Shown piece after piece: positions 34,556-40,767 of a stretch of 40,767 nt of DNA (position 1 is the stretch's first letter; each line of letters starts with the position of its first letter). The stretch spans positions 1 to 40,767 of the forward strand of contig NZ_QVEX01000029.1 in the NCBI RefSeq assembly GCF_003434055.1, in the 5' to 3' direction. The notes beneath the pieces are model-generated. The model saw only the letters and a program-made list of their open reading frames with translations, was not told where the DNA came from and did not search any database. The translations under genes were made by a program, and so were the position numbers. The DNA is from Enterocloster aldenensis (GTDB taxonomy: Bacteria; Bacillota; Clostridia; Lachnospirales; Lachnospiraceae).

Positions 34556-35005
34556 ATGGAGTTAATCAGAGGGGTGCGCCCCATGACTGCCCGGGACATA
34601 GAGGCTGTGACCGGCCTGGAGCAGGTTTGCTTTTCGGAAAAATGGTCAGAGGGCCTGCTTCGTTCCGGCCTGGACAGCAGGCTGGACACGTACTTTGTTT
34701 ACGAGGACCACGGTCAGGTTCTTGGATACAGTATCATAAGGATACTGGCAGATGAAGGCGAGATACAGCGGATTGCCGTCCTGCCCGGTTACCGCAGGCA
34801 GGGAATCGCAAGGAAACTCATGGACGCCATGGTCACTTTTTCCAGAGCAAGGGGGGTGCGTTCCATTGCCCTGGAGGTCCGCGAGGGCAACACCGGAGCC
34901 AGAAAGCTTTATGAATCCTATGGTTTCAGGCAGGAGGCCCTGCGAAGGGGGTATTACCGTAATCCGCCCGAGGATGCAATCATCATGTGGAACAGGGGAA
35001 TATGA
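34556..35005 (+). CDS. rimI: ribosomal protein S18-alanine N-acetyltransferase-like GNAT
   Basis: Predicted 149-residue GNAT acetyltransferase. The acetyl-CoA loop is RRQGIARKLM (about 80-89), preceded by IQRIAVLPGY and followed by the ALEVREGNTGARKLYESYGF signature typical of RimI. It should acetylate the N-terminal Ala of ribosomal protein S18, but GNAT substrates cannot be read from sequence. The start at 34556 follows GAGGA at 34544-34548; an upstream in-frame ATG at 34472 would lie inside tsaB. tsaE-tsaB-rimI is a frequent gene order. Confidence 0.9.
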   Translation: MELIRGVRPMTARDIEAVTGLEQVCFSEKWSEGLLRSGLDSRLDTYFVYEDHGQVLGYSIIRILADEGEIQRIAVLPGYRRQGIARKLMDAMVTFSRARGVRSIALEVREGNTGARKLYESYGFRQEALRRGYYRNPPEDAIIMWNRGI

Positions 35006-35017
35006 AACAATTTCCAC

Positions 35018-35046
35018 TTAAAATATGTATATTTTGTGTATATAAT
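35018..35046 (+). promoter_or_regulatory. possible promoter of the small Cys-rich gene
   Basis: Perfect TATAAT (35041-35046) with a weak -35 (TTAAAA, 35018-35023) 17 nt upstream. Confidence 0.4.
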
Positions 35047-35159
35047 GGAGAGGAATCGGACATTCCTCTTCATTTTGCATTGAGCACGCAGTGTTCGTCT
35101 TATGGAGGATAAAGGGGATGGATGAGAGGACATGATGAAAGAGAAAGGCGAGGGTTCAT

Positions 35160-35402
35160 ATGAAAAGGTACAATAGGAACGGGCAGCTGGAGGCAGTACT
35201 TTGCAACTGCTGCGGAAAGAAGCTGGTTGTGGAGCATGGGATCATCCGTGAAGGCTCCATCGGTATTGACCATGCATGGGATTATTTTTCCGAAAAAGAC
35301 GGACAGGTCCATCATTTTGACTTATGTGAAGACTGTTATGATGAATGGATTTCCGGCTTCAGGCTGCCGGTGGAAACCGAGGAACAGATTGAATTATTAT
35401 AG
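35160..35402 (+). CDS. small Cys-rich protein of unknown function
   Basis: Predicted 80-residue protein. Two cysteine clusters, CNCC (C15, C17, C18) and CEDC (C56, C59), with H51/H52 nearby, suggest a zinc-ribbon-like metal site. The C-terminus is acidic (VETEEQIELL). GAGGGTTCAT precedes the ATG, and the frame has a believable codon pattern. I do not recognise the family. It stands alone between rimI and the VWA lipoprotein gene. Confidence 0.65.
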   Translation: MKRYNRNGQLEAVLCNCCGKKLVVEHGIIREGSIGIDHAWDYFSEKDGQVHHFDLCEDCYDEWISGFRLPVETEEQIELL

Positions 35403-35532
35403 GCATTTTAAGGATTATTAAGAATGGATTAGGCTTTTATTAAGCCTATTGCCGGACTTTCCTTTTTCTGTTATGTTGGAATCACAACAGAGAAATGCTG
35501 CCGCCCGGGCAGCATAAAAGGAGGAAAGTATC

Positions 35533-37242
35533 ATGAAAAAATGTATCAGATGGATGAGCCTTGCGGCAGTGGTTTTTGCGGCCGCAGGCGTATTGTGGGG
35601 CTGCGGATCCGGCGCGGGCAGGGAGGCATCGGCAACCATGGCTGCACAGCCACCCCCTGCCGCCAACACCTATGCCGCCAAGGCCGCGGAAACCATGGCT
35701 GCCATGGAGGCCGCAGTACCCGGTCCGGTCATGGATGACGGTTCCATGCCGGAAGACGGTGAAGGAAGCCCGATGGTGGCCCACAACACGGAGGAGTACC
35801 GCTATAACCCGGAAAATCCGTTCATGGCAGTGTCAGGTGCGCCCCTGTCCACCTTTGGGGCAGATGTGGATACGGCATCCTATGCCAACATCCGCAGGAT
35901 GCTTCTGGGAGGAAGCCCGGTTCCGGAAGATGCGGTGCGCATTGAGGAAATGCTTAACTATTTCTATTATGATTATCCGGAACCCAAGGAACAGGAACCG
36001 TTTTCCGTAACCACCAGGCTGGCGGAATGTCCGTGGAATCAGCCCCACAGCCTGCTTCAGATTGGACTTCAGGCTAAGAAGCTGGATGAGGATGCGCTGC
36101 CTGCCTCCAATCTGGTATTCCTGCTGGACGTATCCGGATCCATGGATGCCCCGGATAAACTGGATCTGGTCAAACGTGCATTTCTCACGATGACAGAGAA
36201 CCTGAAGGACGGGGATTCCGTTTCCATTGTCACCTATGCGTCATCGGATAAGGTTGTGCTGGACGGCGCGTCCGGCAGTGACAGGACCAGGATCATGACT
36301 GCCATTGAAAACCTTGAGGCAGGAGGAAGCACGGCGGGTTCCAAGGGTATTAAGACCGCATATGAACTGGCGGAGAAGCATTTCATAAAGGGCGGCAACA
36401 ACCGTGTCATCCTAGCCACTGACGGGGACCTGAACGTGGGCGTCACCAGTGAGGGCGGCCTGACACGCCTGATTCAGAAGAAAAGGAAAAGCGGCGTGTT
36501 TTTATCCGTCCTGGGATTTGGGACCGGGAATATCAAGGATAACAAGATGGAGGCCCTGGCGGATAACGGAAACGGACAATACGCCTACATAGACAGCATG
36601 GCTGAGGCCAGGAAGGTGCTGGTGGAAGAGATGGGAGGAACCCTTTTCACGGTTGCCAAAGATGTTAAGTTCCAGGTGGAATTTAATCCGGCCAAGGTAA
36701 AAGGATACCGTCTCATCGGTTATGAGAACCGGGTCATGGCTGACCAGGACTTTGATGACGATACAAAGGACGGCGGGGAAATCGGCGCCGGCCACCGGGT
36801 GACAGCCCTTTATGAAATCATCCCGGCCGGTTCCGCTGATGCGCTGCCGTCCCCAAGCCTTAAGTACCAGCAGGCAGCTGGAACGGCGGCTGATAAAACA
36901 GATGATGGGACAGACCATGAATCAGACCGTGAAACAGCAGAGGCCCCTTCCTTTAACGATGAATGGCTTACCGTGAAAATCCGCTATAAGGATCCGGACT
37001 CCGACAAAAGCAGCCTGCTTGAATATCCGGTTAAGGATGACTGCTACTACTCCGAGATGCCCGAGGATATGGACTTTGCTTCCTGCGTGGCTGAAACAGG
37101 ACTGTTATTAAAACATTCGGAATACGCTGGGGATGCATCCTATGGGTCGGTCATCGGCAGGCTGCAGGATATGAAGCGTGTAAAGGAAGACGATTATAGC
37201 GGGGAGTTTCTTTATCTGGTGAAAAGGGCGGCCGGATATTGA
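35533..37242 (+). CDS. VWA-domain lipoprotein (YfbK-like)
   Basis: Predicted 569-residue surface lipoprotein. The signal peptide ends in LWGC with the lipidated Cys at residue 24; an Ala/Pro/Met-rich low-complexity linker follows to about 85. An N-terminal conserved block (PLSTFGADVDTASYANIRRM) precedes a von Willebrand factor A domain beginning about 190 (LVFLLDVSGSM) with the metal site D199-x-S201-x-S203 intact, and a C-terminal DUF3520-like region (about 390-569). This architecture matches YfbK-type proteins, whose role is unclear; VWA domains usually bind proteins through a divalent metal. AAAAGGAGG precedes the ATG. A terminator follows. Confidence 0.88.
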   Translation: MKKCIRWMSLAAVVFAAAGVLWGCGSGAGREASATMAAQPPPAANTYAAKAAETMAAMEAAVPGPVMDDGSMPEDGEGSPMVAHNTEEYRYNPENPFMAVSGAPLSTFGADVDTASYANIRRMLLGGSPVPEDAVRIEEMLNYFYYDYPEPKEQEPFSVTTRLAECPWNQPHSLLQIGLQAKKLDEDALPASNLVFLLDVSGSMDAPDKLDLVKRAFLTMTENLKDGDSVSIVTYASSDKVVLDGASGSDRTRIMTAIENLEAGGSTAGSKGIKTAYELAEKHFIKGGNNRVILATDGDLNVGVTSEGGLTRLIQKKRKSGVFLSVLGFGTGNIKDNKMEALADNGNGQYAYIDSMAEARKVLVEEMGGTLFTVAKDVKFQVEFNPAKVKGYRLIGYENRVMADQDFDDDTKDGGEIGAGHRVTALYEIIPAGSADALPSPSLKYQQAAGTAADKTDDGTDHESDRETAEAPSFNDEWLTVKIRYKDPDSDKSSLLEYPVKDDCYYSEMPEDMDFASCVAETGLLLKHSEYAGDASYGSVIGRLQDMKRVKEDDYSGEFLYLVKRAAGY

Positions 37243-37303
37243 CGCCGGGGTCTGTCTGAAAATTCATTCCCGTCATCTGCACGCCCCATAAATGGAACAA
37301 TGG

Positions 37304-37359
37304 AACCGGGATGACCGTGGCATGCCCATGTAAGGGCGGTCCGGTCATCCCGGTTTTTT
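37304..37359 (+). terminator. intrinsic terminator after the VWA gene
   Basis: 13-bp stem, AACCGGGATGACC with GGTCATCCCGGTT, and a six-T run; 26-nt loop. Confidence 0.88.
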
Positions 37360-37444
37360 GCTGCCCATGGCACGCGGATATAAGAAGACAGCGGGGCATC
37401 CCTTTATTTTCATCCATATCCTACAGAACTTTTCCGGCCTCCTC

Positions 37445-37474
37445 TTGATTATTCAATACAATCTGTGTTATGAT
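37445..37474 (+). promoter_or_regulatory. possible promoter of rnz-tsaD-ispD
   Basis: TTGATT (37445-37450), 18-nt spacer, TATGAT (37469-37474), 35 nt before the rnz ATG. Confidence 0.5.
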
Positions 37475-37508
37475 TTCCAAAGTTGACAAGAAAAGATGAG
37501 GAACGGAT

Positions 37509-38420
37509 ATGTTAGATATATGTTTATTAGGAACCGGGGGAATGATGCCTCTTCCATACAGATGGCTCACCTCCATGATGGCAAGGTGCAGGGGAAGCAA
37601 CCTGCTGATTGACTGCGGAGAGGGCACCCAGGTGGCGTTAAAGGAAAAGGGATGGAGTCCCAAACCCATTGACGTCATCTGCTTTACCCATTACCATGCA
37701 GACCATATCAGCGGCCTTCCGGGACTGCTTCTGACCATGGGCAATGCGGAGCGGATGGACCCCCTTACGCTGGTTGGCCCCAAGGGGCTAGAGCGGGTGG
37801 TCACTGCCCTGCGCACCATTGCGCCGGAGCTGCCCTTTGAGCTGAAGTTCAAGGAGCTGACAGAGAACAGGGAACACATGGAGTTCGGCCCATATGTGAT
37901 TGACGCCTATAGGGTAAACCACAATGTGATCTGTTACGGGTATTCCATTTCCATTCCGCGTACCGGGCGGTTTGACGTGGAGAGGGCAAGGGCCGGGGCA
38001 ATCCCGCAAAAGTTCTGGAGCCGTCTGCAGAAAGGCGAGGAGATTGAACATGAGGGAAGGCTGCTGACCCCAAAGATGGTGCTGGGACCTGACAGGAGGG
38101 GACTGAAGGTAACGTACTGTACGGATACCAGGCCGGTGCCTGTGATTGCAGAATATGCAGCTGGTGCGGACCTTTTTATCTGTGAGGGCATGTACGGTGA
38201 AAAGGATAAGGCTGCCAAGGCAAAGGAATACAAACATATGACCTTTTACGAGGCAGCGTCCCTGGCCAGGGATGCGCAGCCTGGGCAGATGTGGCTGACC
38301 CATTACAGTCCTTCCCTGACAAGGCCCGAGGAATATATGGATGAGGTGCGCAGCATTTTCCCGCGGGCAAAGGCTGCCAGGGATGGCTGGACCCTGGAAC
38401 TGGAATTTGATGAAGATTAG
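37509..38420 (+). CDS. rnz: ribonuclease Z (metallo-beta-lactamase fold)
   Basis: Predicted 303-residue zinc endonuclease that trims the 3' end of tRNA precursors. The metal motif HYHADH (H61, H63, D65, H66) follows the glycine-rich LLGTGGMMP and [10 protein letters not shown] stretch. Downstream are [17 protein letters not shown] and LTHYSPSL, which hold the remaining ligands of the family. Many encoded tRNAs lacking CCA, including both tRNA-Ser in this window, would depend on it. It is followed closely by tsaD, 13 nt apart, so tRNA maturation and modification genes are probably cotranscribed. Confidence 0.9.
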   Translation: MLDICLLGTGGMMPLPYRWLTSMMARCRGSNLLIDCGEGTQVALKEKGWSPKPIDVICFTHYHADHISGLPGLLLTMGNAERMDPLTLVGPKGLERVVTALRTIAPELPFELKFKELTENREHMEFGPYVIDAYRVNHNVICYGYSISIPRTGRFDVERARAGAIPQKFWSRLQKGEEIEHEGRLLTPKMVLGPDRRGLKVTYCTDTRPVPVIAEYAAGADLFICEGMYGEKDKAAKAKEYKHMTFYEAASLARDAQPGQMWLTHYSPSLTRPEEYMDEVRSIFPRAKAARDGWTLELEFDED

Positions 38421-38433
38421 TGGAGATGGGATC

Positions 38434-39468
38434 ATGATTGGAAATACTTCAGAGGATATTTTAATATTGGCAATAGAAAGTTCCTGCGACGAGACAGCTG
38501 CATCCGTGGTGAAGAACGGAAGGACCGTGCTGTCCAATGTAATTTCGTCCCAGATTGCAACCCATACCGTATATGGAGGCGTGGTTCCGGAGATTGCTTC
38601 CAGGGAGCATATCAAGGCTGTGAATTACGTGATAGAGCGGGCGCTGGCAGAGGCGCAGACAAGCCTTGAGGAGATCACTGCCATCGGTGTGACCTACGGA
38701 CCGGGGCTGGTGGGGGCTTTGCTGGTGGGAGTGGCGGAAGCCAAGGCACTGGCCTATGCTGCTAAAAAACCGCTGATTGGAGTGCATCATATAGAAGGCC
38801 ATGTATCTGCTAACTTTATTGAGAACCCGGACCTTAAGCCGCCCTTCGTGTGCCTGATTGTATCCGGCGGACATACCCATCTGGTGATTGTAAAGGACTA
38901 CGGTGAATTTGAAATCATTGGCCGTACCAGGGATGACGCTGCAGGCGAGGCATTTGATAAGGTGGCCAGGGCCGTGGGGCTGGGATATCCGGGCGGTCCA
39001 AAGGTTGACAAGGCTGCCAGGGAAGGCAATGCCCATGCCATGGAATTTCCCAGGGGCAAGGTGGACGGCTCGCCCTATGATTTCAGCTTCAGCGGCCTTA
39101 AATCAGCAGTGCTGAACCACATCAACCATGCCCGCATGGTTGGCGAGGAGATAAATGTGCCCGACCTGGCGGCCTCATTCCAGAATTCCGTGGTGGAATC
39201 CCTGGTAAGCAGGGCCATACTGGCTGCCCGGGAGTTTGGTTATAAAAAGCTGGCCATTGCAGGCGGTGTTGCAAGCAATTCAGCCCTCAGGAGCGCCATG
39301 GAGGAAGCCTGTAAAAAAGAAGGTATAAAGTTCTATCATCCCTCGCCCATATTCTGCACGGACAATGCGGCCATGATCGGCGCTGCTGCGTATTATGAGT
39401 ATTTAAAGGGAAATGTCTCAGGCTGGGATTTAAACGCGGTCCCTAACCTGAAACTCGGTGAACGGTAA
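38434..39468 (+). CDS. tsaD: tRNA t6A synthesis transferase TsaD
   Basis: Predicted 344-residue catalytic subunit that attaches threonylcarbamoyl to A37 of tRNA. Metal-binding histidines H119 and H123 lie in [12 protein letters not shown]; other hallmarks are [54 protein letters not shown] and CTDNAAMIG. The start at 38434 (MIGNTSED) follows GGAGA; longer in-frame starts run into the rnz gene. TsaB and TsaE are encoded about 4-5 kb upstream rather than adjacent. Confidence 0.95.
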   Translation: MIGNTSEDILILAIESSCDETAASVVKNGRTVLSNVISSQIATHTVYGGVVPEIASREHIKAVNYVIERALAEAQTSLEEITAIGVTYGPGLVGALLVGVAEAKALAYAAKKPLIGVHHIEGHVSANFIENPDLKPPFVCLIVSGGHTHLVIVKDYGEFEIIGRTRDDAAGEAFDKVARAVGLGYPGGPKVDKAAREGNAHAMEFPRGKVDGSPYDFSFSGLKSAVLNHINHARMVGEEINVPDLAASFQNSVVESLVSRAILAAREFGYKKLAIAGGVASNSALRSAMEEACKKEGIKFYHPSPIFCTDNAAMIGAAAYYEYLKGNVSGWDLNAVPNLKLGER

Positions 39469-39482
39469 GGAGAGCGGATTCC

Positions 39483-40226
39483 ATGGAGAAGCAATATTGT
39501 ACGGCTGTTGTGCTGGCAGCTGGCAGAGGGGCCAGGATGGGTACCCGGACAGCAAAGCAGTATCTGGAAATCGGAGGCATGCCGGTGGTGGTCCATGCGC
39601 TTCTGGCCTTTCAGGAGTCCCCTGTGATTGACGAGATCATCCTGATGACAGATGCCGGCCATCTTGGATACTGTAAACAGGAAATCGTGGAGGCATACGG
39701 TCTGGACAAGGTATCCACGGTAGGGGCCGGCGGCCGGGAGCGGTATGAGAGCGTATGGAAGGCGCTCTGCACCATTATGGACCAGGAAGAGTGGGAAGAT
39801 GAGGCACGGTGCAGGGCAAGACAGGAAGGGTATGTATTTATCCATGACGGCGCCCGCCCCTTTGTGACCCCCGAAATCATAGCCAGGGCATATGAGGATG
39901 TGGTGCGGTGGAAAGCCTGTGTGGTGGGGATGCCTGTGAAGGACACCATCAAACTGGTTGACACGGACAGCTGCATCGTGGACAGCCCCAGGCGCAGTCT
40001 TGTGTGGCAGGCGCAGACGCCCCAGGTGTTTGCCGTGCCCCTGATTGCAGAGGCGTTTGCCCGTCAGATGAAGAAAGACTGCAGCAATGTGACGGACGAC
40101 GCAATGGTGGTGGAAGCCCAGATGGGAGTAAAAATCCACATGACCCAGGGCAGCTATGAGAACATAAAAATCACCACGCCTGAAGACCTTTTGATAGCCG
40201 AAACCATGTTAAATAAAAAAAGTTAA
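39483..40226 (+). CDS. ispD: 2-C-methyl-D-erythritol 4-phosphate cytidylyltransferase
   Basis: Predicted 247-residue enzyme of the non-mevalonate isoprenoid pathway, coupling CTP and methylerythritol phosphate to CDP-ME. The CTP-binding N-terminus VVLAAGRGARMG, KQYLEIGG, the GRERYESVWKAL motif, HDGARPFV, VKDTIK, and TPQVF with the C-terminal NIKITTPEDL are characteristic. About 15 residues longer than E. coli IspD because of a Glu/Arg-rich insert near 100-115. It lies 14 nt after tsaD with GGAGAG before the ATG. No ispF is adjacent. Confidence 0.95.
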   Translation: MEKQYCTAVVLAAGRGARMGTRTAKQYLEIGGMPVVVHALLAFQESPVIDEIILMTDAGHLGYCKQEIVEAYGLDKVSTVGAGGRERYESVWKALCTIMDQEEWEDEARCRARQEGYVFIHDGARPFVTPEIIARAYEDVVRWKACVVGMPVKDTIKLVDTDSCIVDSPRRSLVWQAQTPQVFAVPLIAEAFARQMKKDCSNVTDDAMVVEAQMGVKIHMTQGSYENIKITTPEDLLIAETMLNKKS

Positions 40227-40234
40227 AAAAGGTG

Positions 40235-40263
40235 TTGACTTATGTCGAAATACATGATAGACT
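40235..40263 (+). promoter_or_regulatory. possible upstream (P1) promoter of the tRNA genes
   Basis: TTGACT (40235-40240), 17-nt spacer, TAGACT (40258-40263). Weaker than the promoter at 40339 but in a tandem layout that is common for stable RNA operons. Confidence 0.35.
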
Positions 40264-40338
40264 ATCCGAGTTGCCACTGAACAGGGCAGCACAGAAAAAC
40301 AGAGAAAAAAAGTTTTTCAAAAAGATTTAAAAAAACAC

Positions 40339-40367
40339 TTGACAAAACTGCTAATCTTCTGTAATAT
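40339..40367 (+). promoter_or_regulatory. strong promoter of the tRNA-Ser genes
   Basis: Perfect TTGACA (40339-40344), 17-nt spacer, TAATAT (40362-40367). The predicted start lies about 8 nt before the first tRNA. An A-rich stretch upstream resembles an UP element. Confidence 0.85.
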
Positions 40368-40381
40368 AGAAAAGCACGTTT

Positions 40382-40467
40382 GGAGAGATATCGAAGTGGT
40401 CATAACGAGGCGGTCTTGAAAACCGTTTGTCCGCAAGGGCGCGTGGGTTCGAATCCCACTCTCTCCG
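40382..40467 (+). tRNA. tRNA-Ser (UGA anticodon)
   Basis: Acceptor GGAGAGA (40382-40388) pairs with TCTCTCC (40460-40466), G discriminator. Anticodon loop CTTGAAA gives TGA, flanked by CGGT and ACCG. The long variable arm (TTGTCCGCAAGGGCGCG) is typical of tRNA-Ser. GTGGG-TTCGAAT-CCCAC is the T arm. No CCA is encoded. Confidence 0.97.
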
Positions 40468-40553
40468 CTGCAGACGGATTCTATGATTTGCCTGCGGAAT
40501 TAAATAAATGGTGTGATGCTTTTAAAACAGAAGCGCACACAGGAATCAGCCAA

Positions 40554-40642
40554 GCAGAAGTACCCAAGCGGCTGAAGGGGCTCCCCTGGAAAGGGAGTAG
40601 GTCGTTAGTAGCGGCGCGAGGGTTCAAATCCCTCCTTCTGCG
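40554..40642 (+). tRNA. tRNA-Ser (GGA anticodon)
   Basis: Acceptor GCAGAAG (40554-40560) pairs with CTTCTGC (40635-40641), G discriminator. Anticodon loop CTGGAAA between CTCCC and GGGAG gives GGA. A long variable arm and a GAGGG-TTCAAAT-CCCTC T arm are present. No encoded CCA. Confidence 0.96.
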
Positions 40643-40767
40643 TTCGGCATATGACATTTTGGACGAGACAGATTGTCCTATGTGGAAATGCCCCGTACCT
40701 TAACAATTGAAGACTGAATAATACACAAACCCTGAAAATTCTAAAAAACAGAAGGCCTGGTTTGGGC

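Noticed and set aside
40380..40703. Open frame across the two tRNA-Ser genes
   Set aside because: It runs through two intact tRNA genes and has no other support.
1..40767. CRISPR array, transposon, prophage or integron
   Set aside because: I found no regularly spaced repeats, transposase, integrase, phage structural genes or attachment duplications.

Overview
The window looks like chromosomal DNA of a gut-type Lachnospiraceae (Clostridium clostridioforme/Enterocloster-like; inferred from gene content, moderate G+C, strong AGGAGG ribosome binding sites and consensus sigma-A promoters with 17-nt spacers, not from any database search). It is mostly housekeeping DNA carrying one catabolic operon and one small, more AT-rich two-gene island that resembles an anti-phage system.

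Layout: (1) 220-3586, a solute-binding lipoprotein overlapping a membrane-bound Cache-GGDEF diguanylate cyclase. (2) 3719-10558, a divergent LysR regulator and a hexarate operon: glucarate dehydratase, a tripartite tricarboxylate-type (TctC-TctB-TctA) transporter, and a second glucarate dehydratase paralogue. (3) 10774-15221, ecfA1-ecfA2-ecfT-truA and then, from its own promoter and leader, rplM-rpsI. (4) 15380-17292, an AAA ATPase/HNH nuclease pair (Septu-like), followed by an internally deleted remnant gene. (5) 17842-19275, two minus-strand genes: a cell-wall-binding-repeat protein behind a MerR-type 19-nt-spacer promoter, and an SDR oxidoreductase. (6) 19439-22630, trxB, an SH3/NlpC-P60 wall hydrolase, and a convergent long-form hibernation factor gene. 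(7) 22664-23180, an intergenic region with a cluster of DnaA boxes, then bioY, secA (behind a long leader with two tandem hairpins) and prfB with its programmed +1 frameshift. (8) 28400-35402, an ACT-domain protein, homoserine dehydrogenase, a DUF2752 protein, a small membrane protein, tex, tsaE-tsaB-rimI and a small Cys-rich protein. (9) 35533-40226, a VWA lipoprotein, RNase Z, tsaD, ispD. (10) 40382-40642, two tRNA-Ser genes behind a stable-RNA-type promoter.

How they work together: the TctCBA transporter should feed the two dehydratases under LysR control, although the downstream aldolase and kinase are not here. EcfA1/A2/T form the energising module that a solitary S component such as BioY uses. 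TsaE, TsaB and TsaD make t6A on tRNA. SecA exports the lipoproteins and wall enzymes encoded nearby.

The best candidates for something new are the ATPase-HNH pair, the DnaA-box cluster between hpf and bioY, the tandem covarying hairpins before secA, the binding-protein/diguanylate-cyclase pair, and the MerR-type promoter with no local MerR gene. I saw no transposases, CRISPR arrays, integrases or attachment sites.
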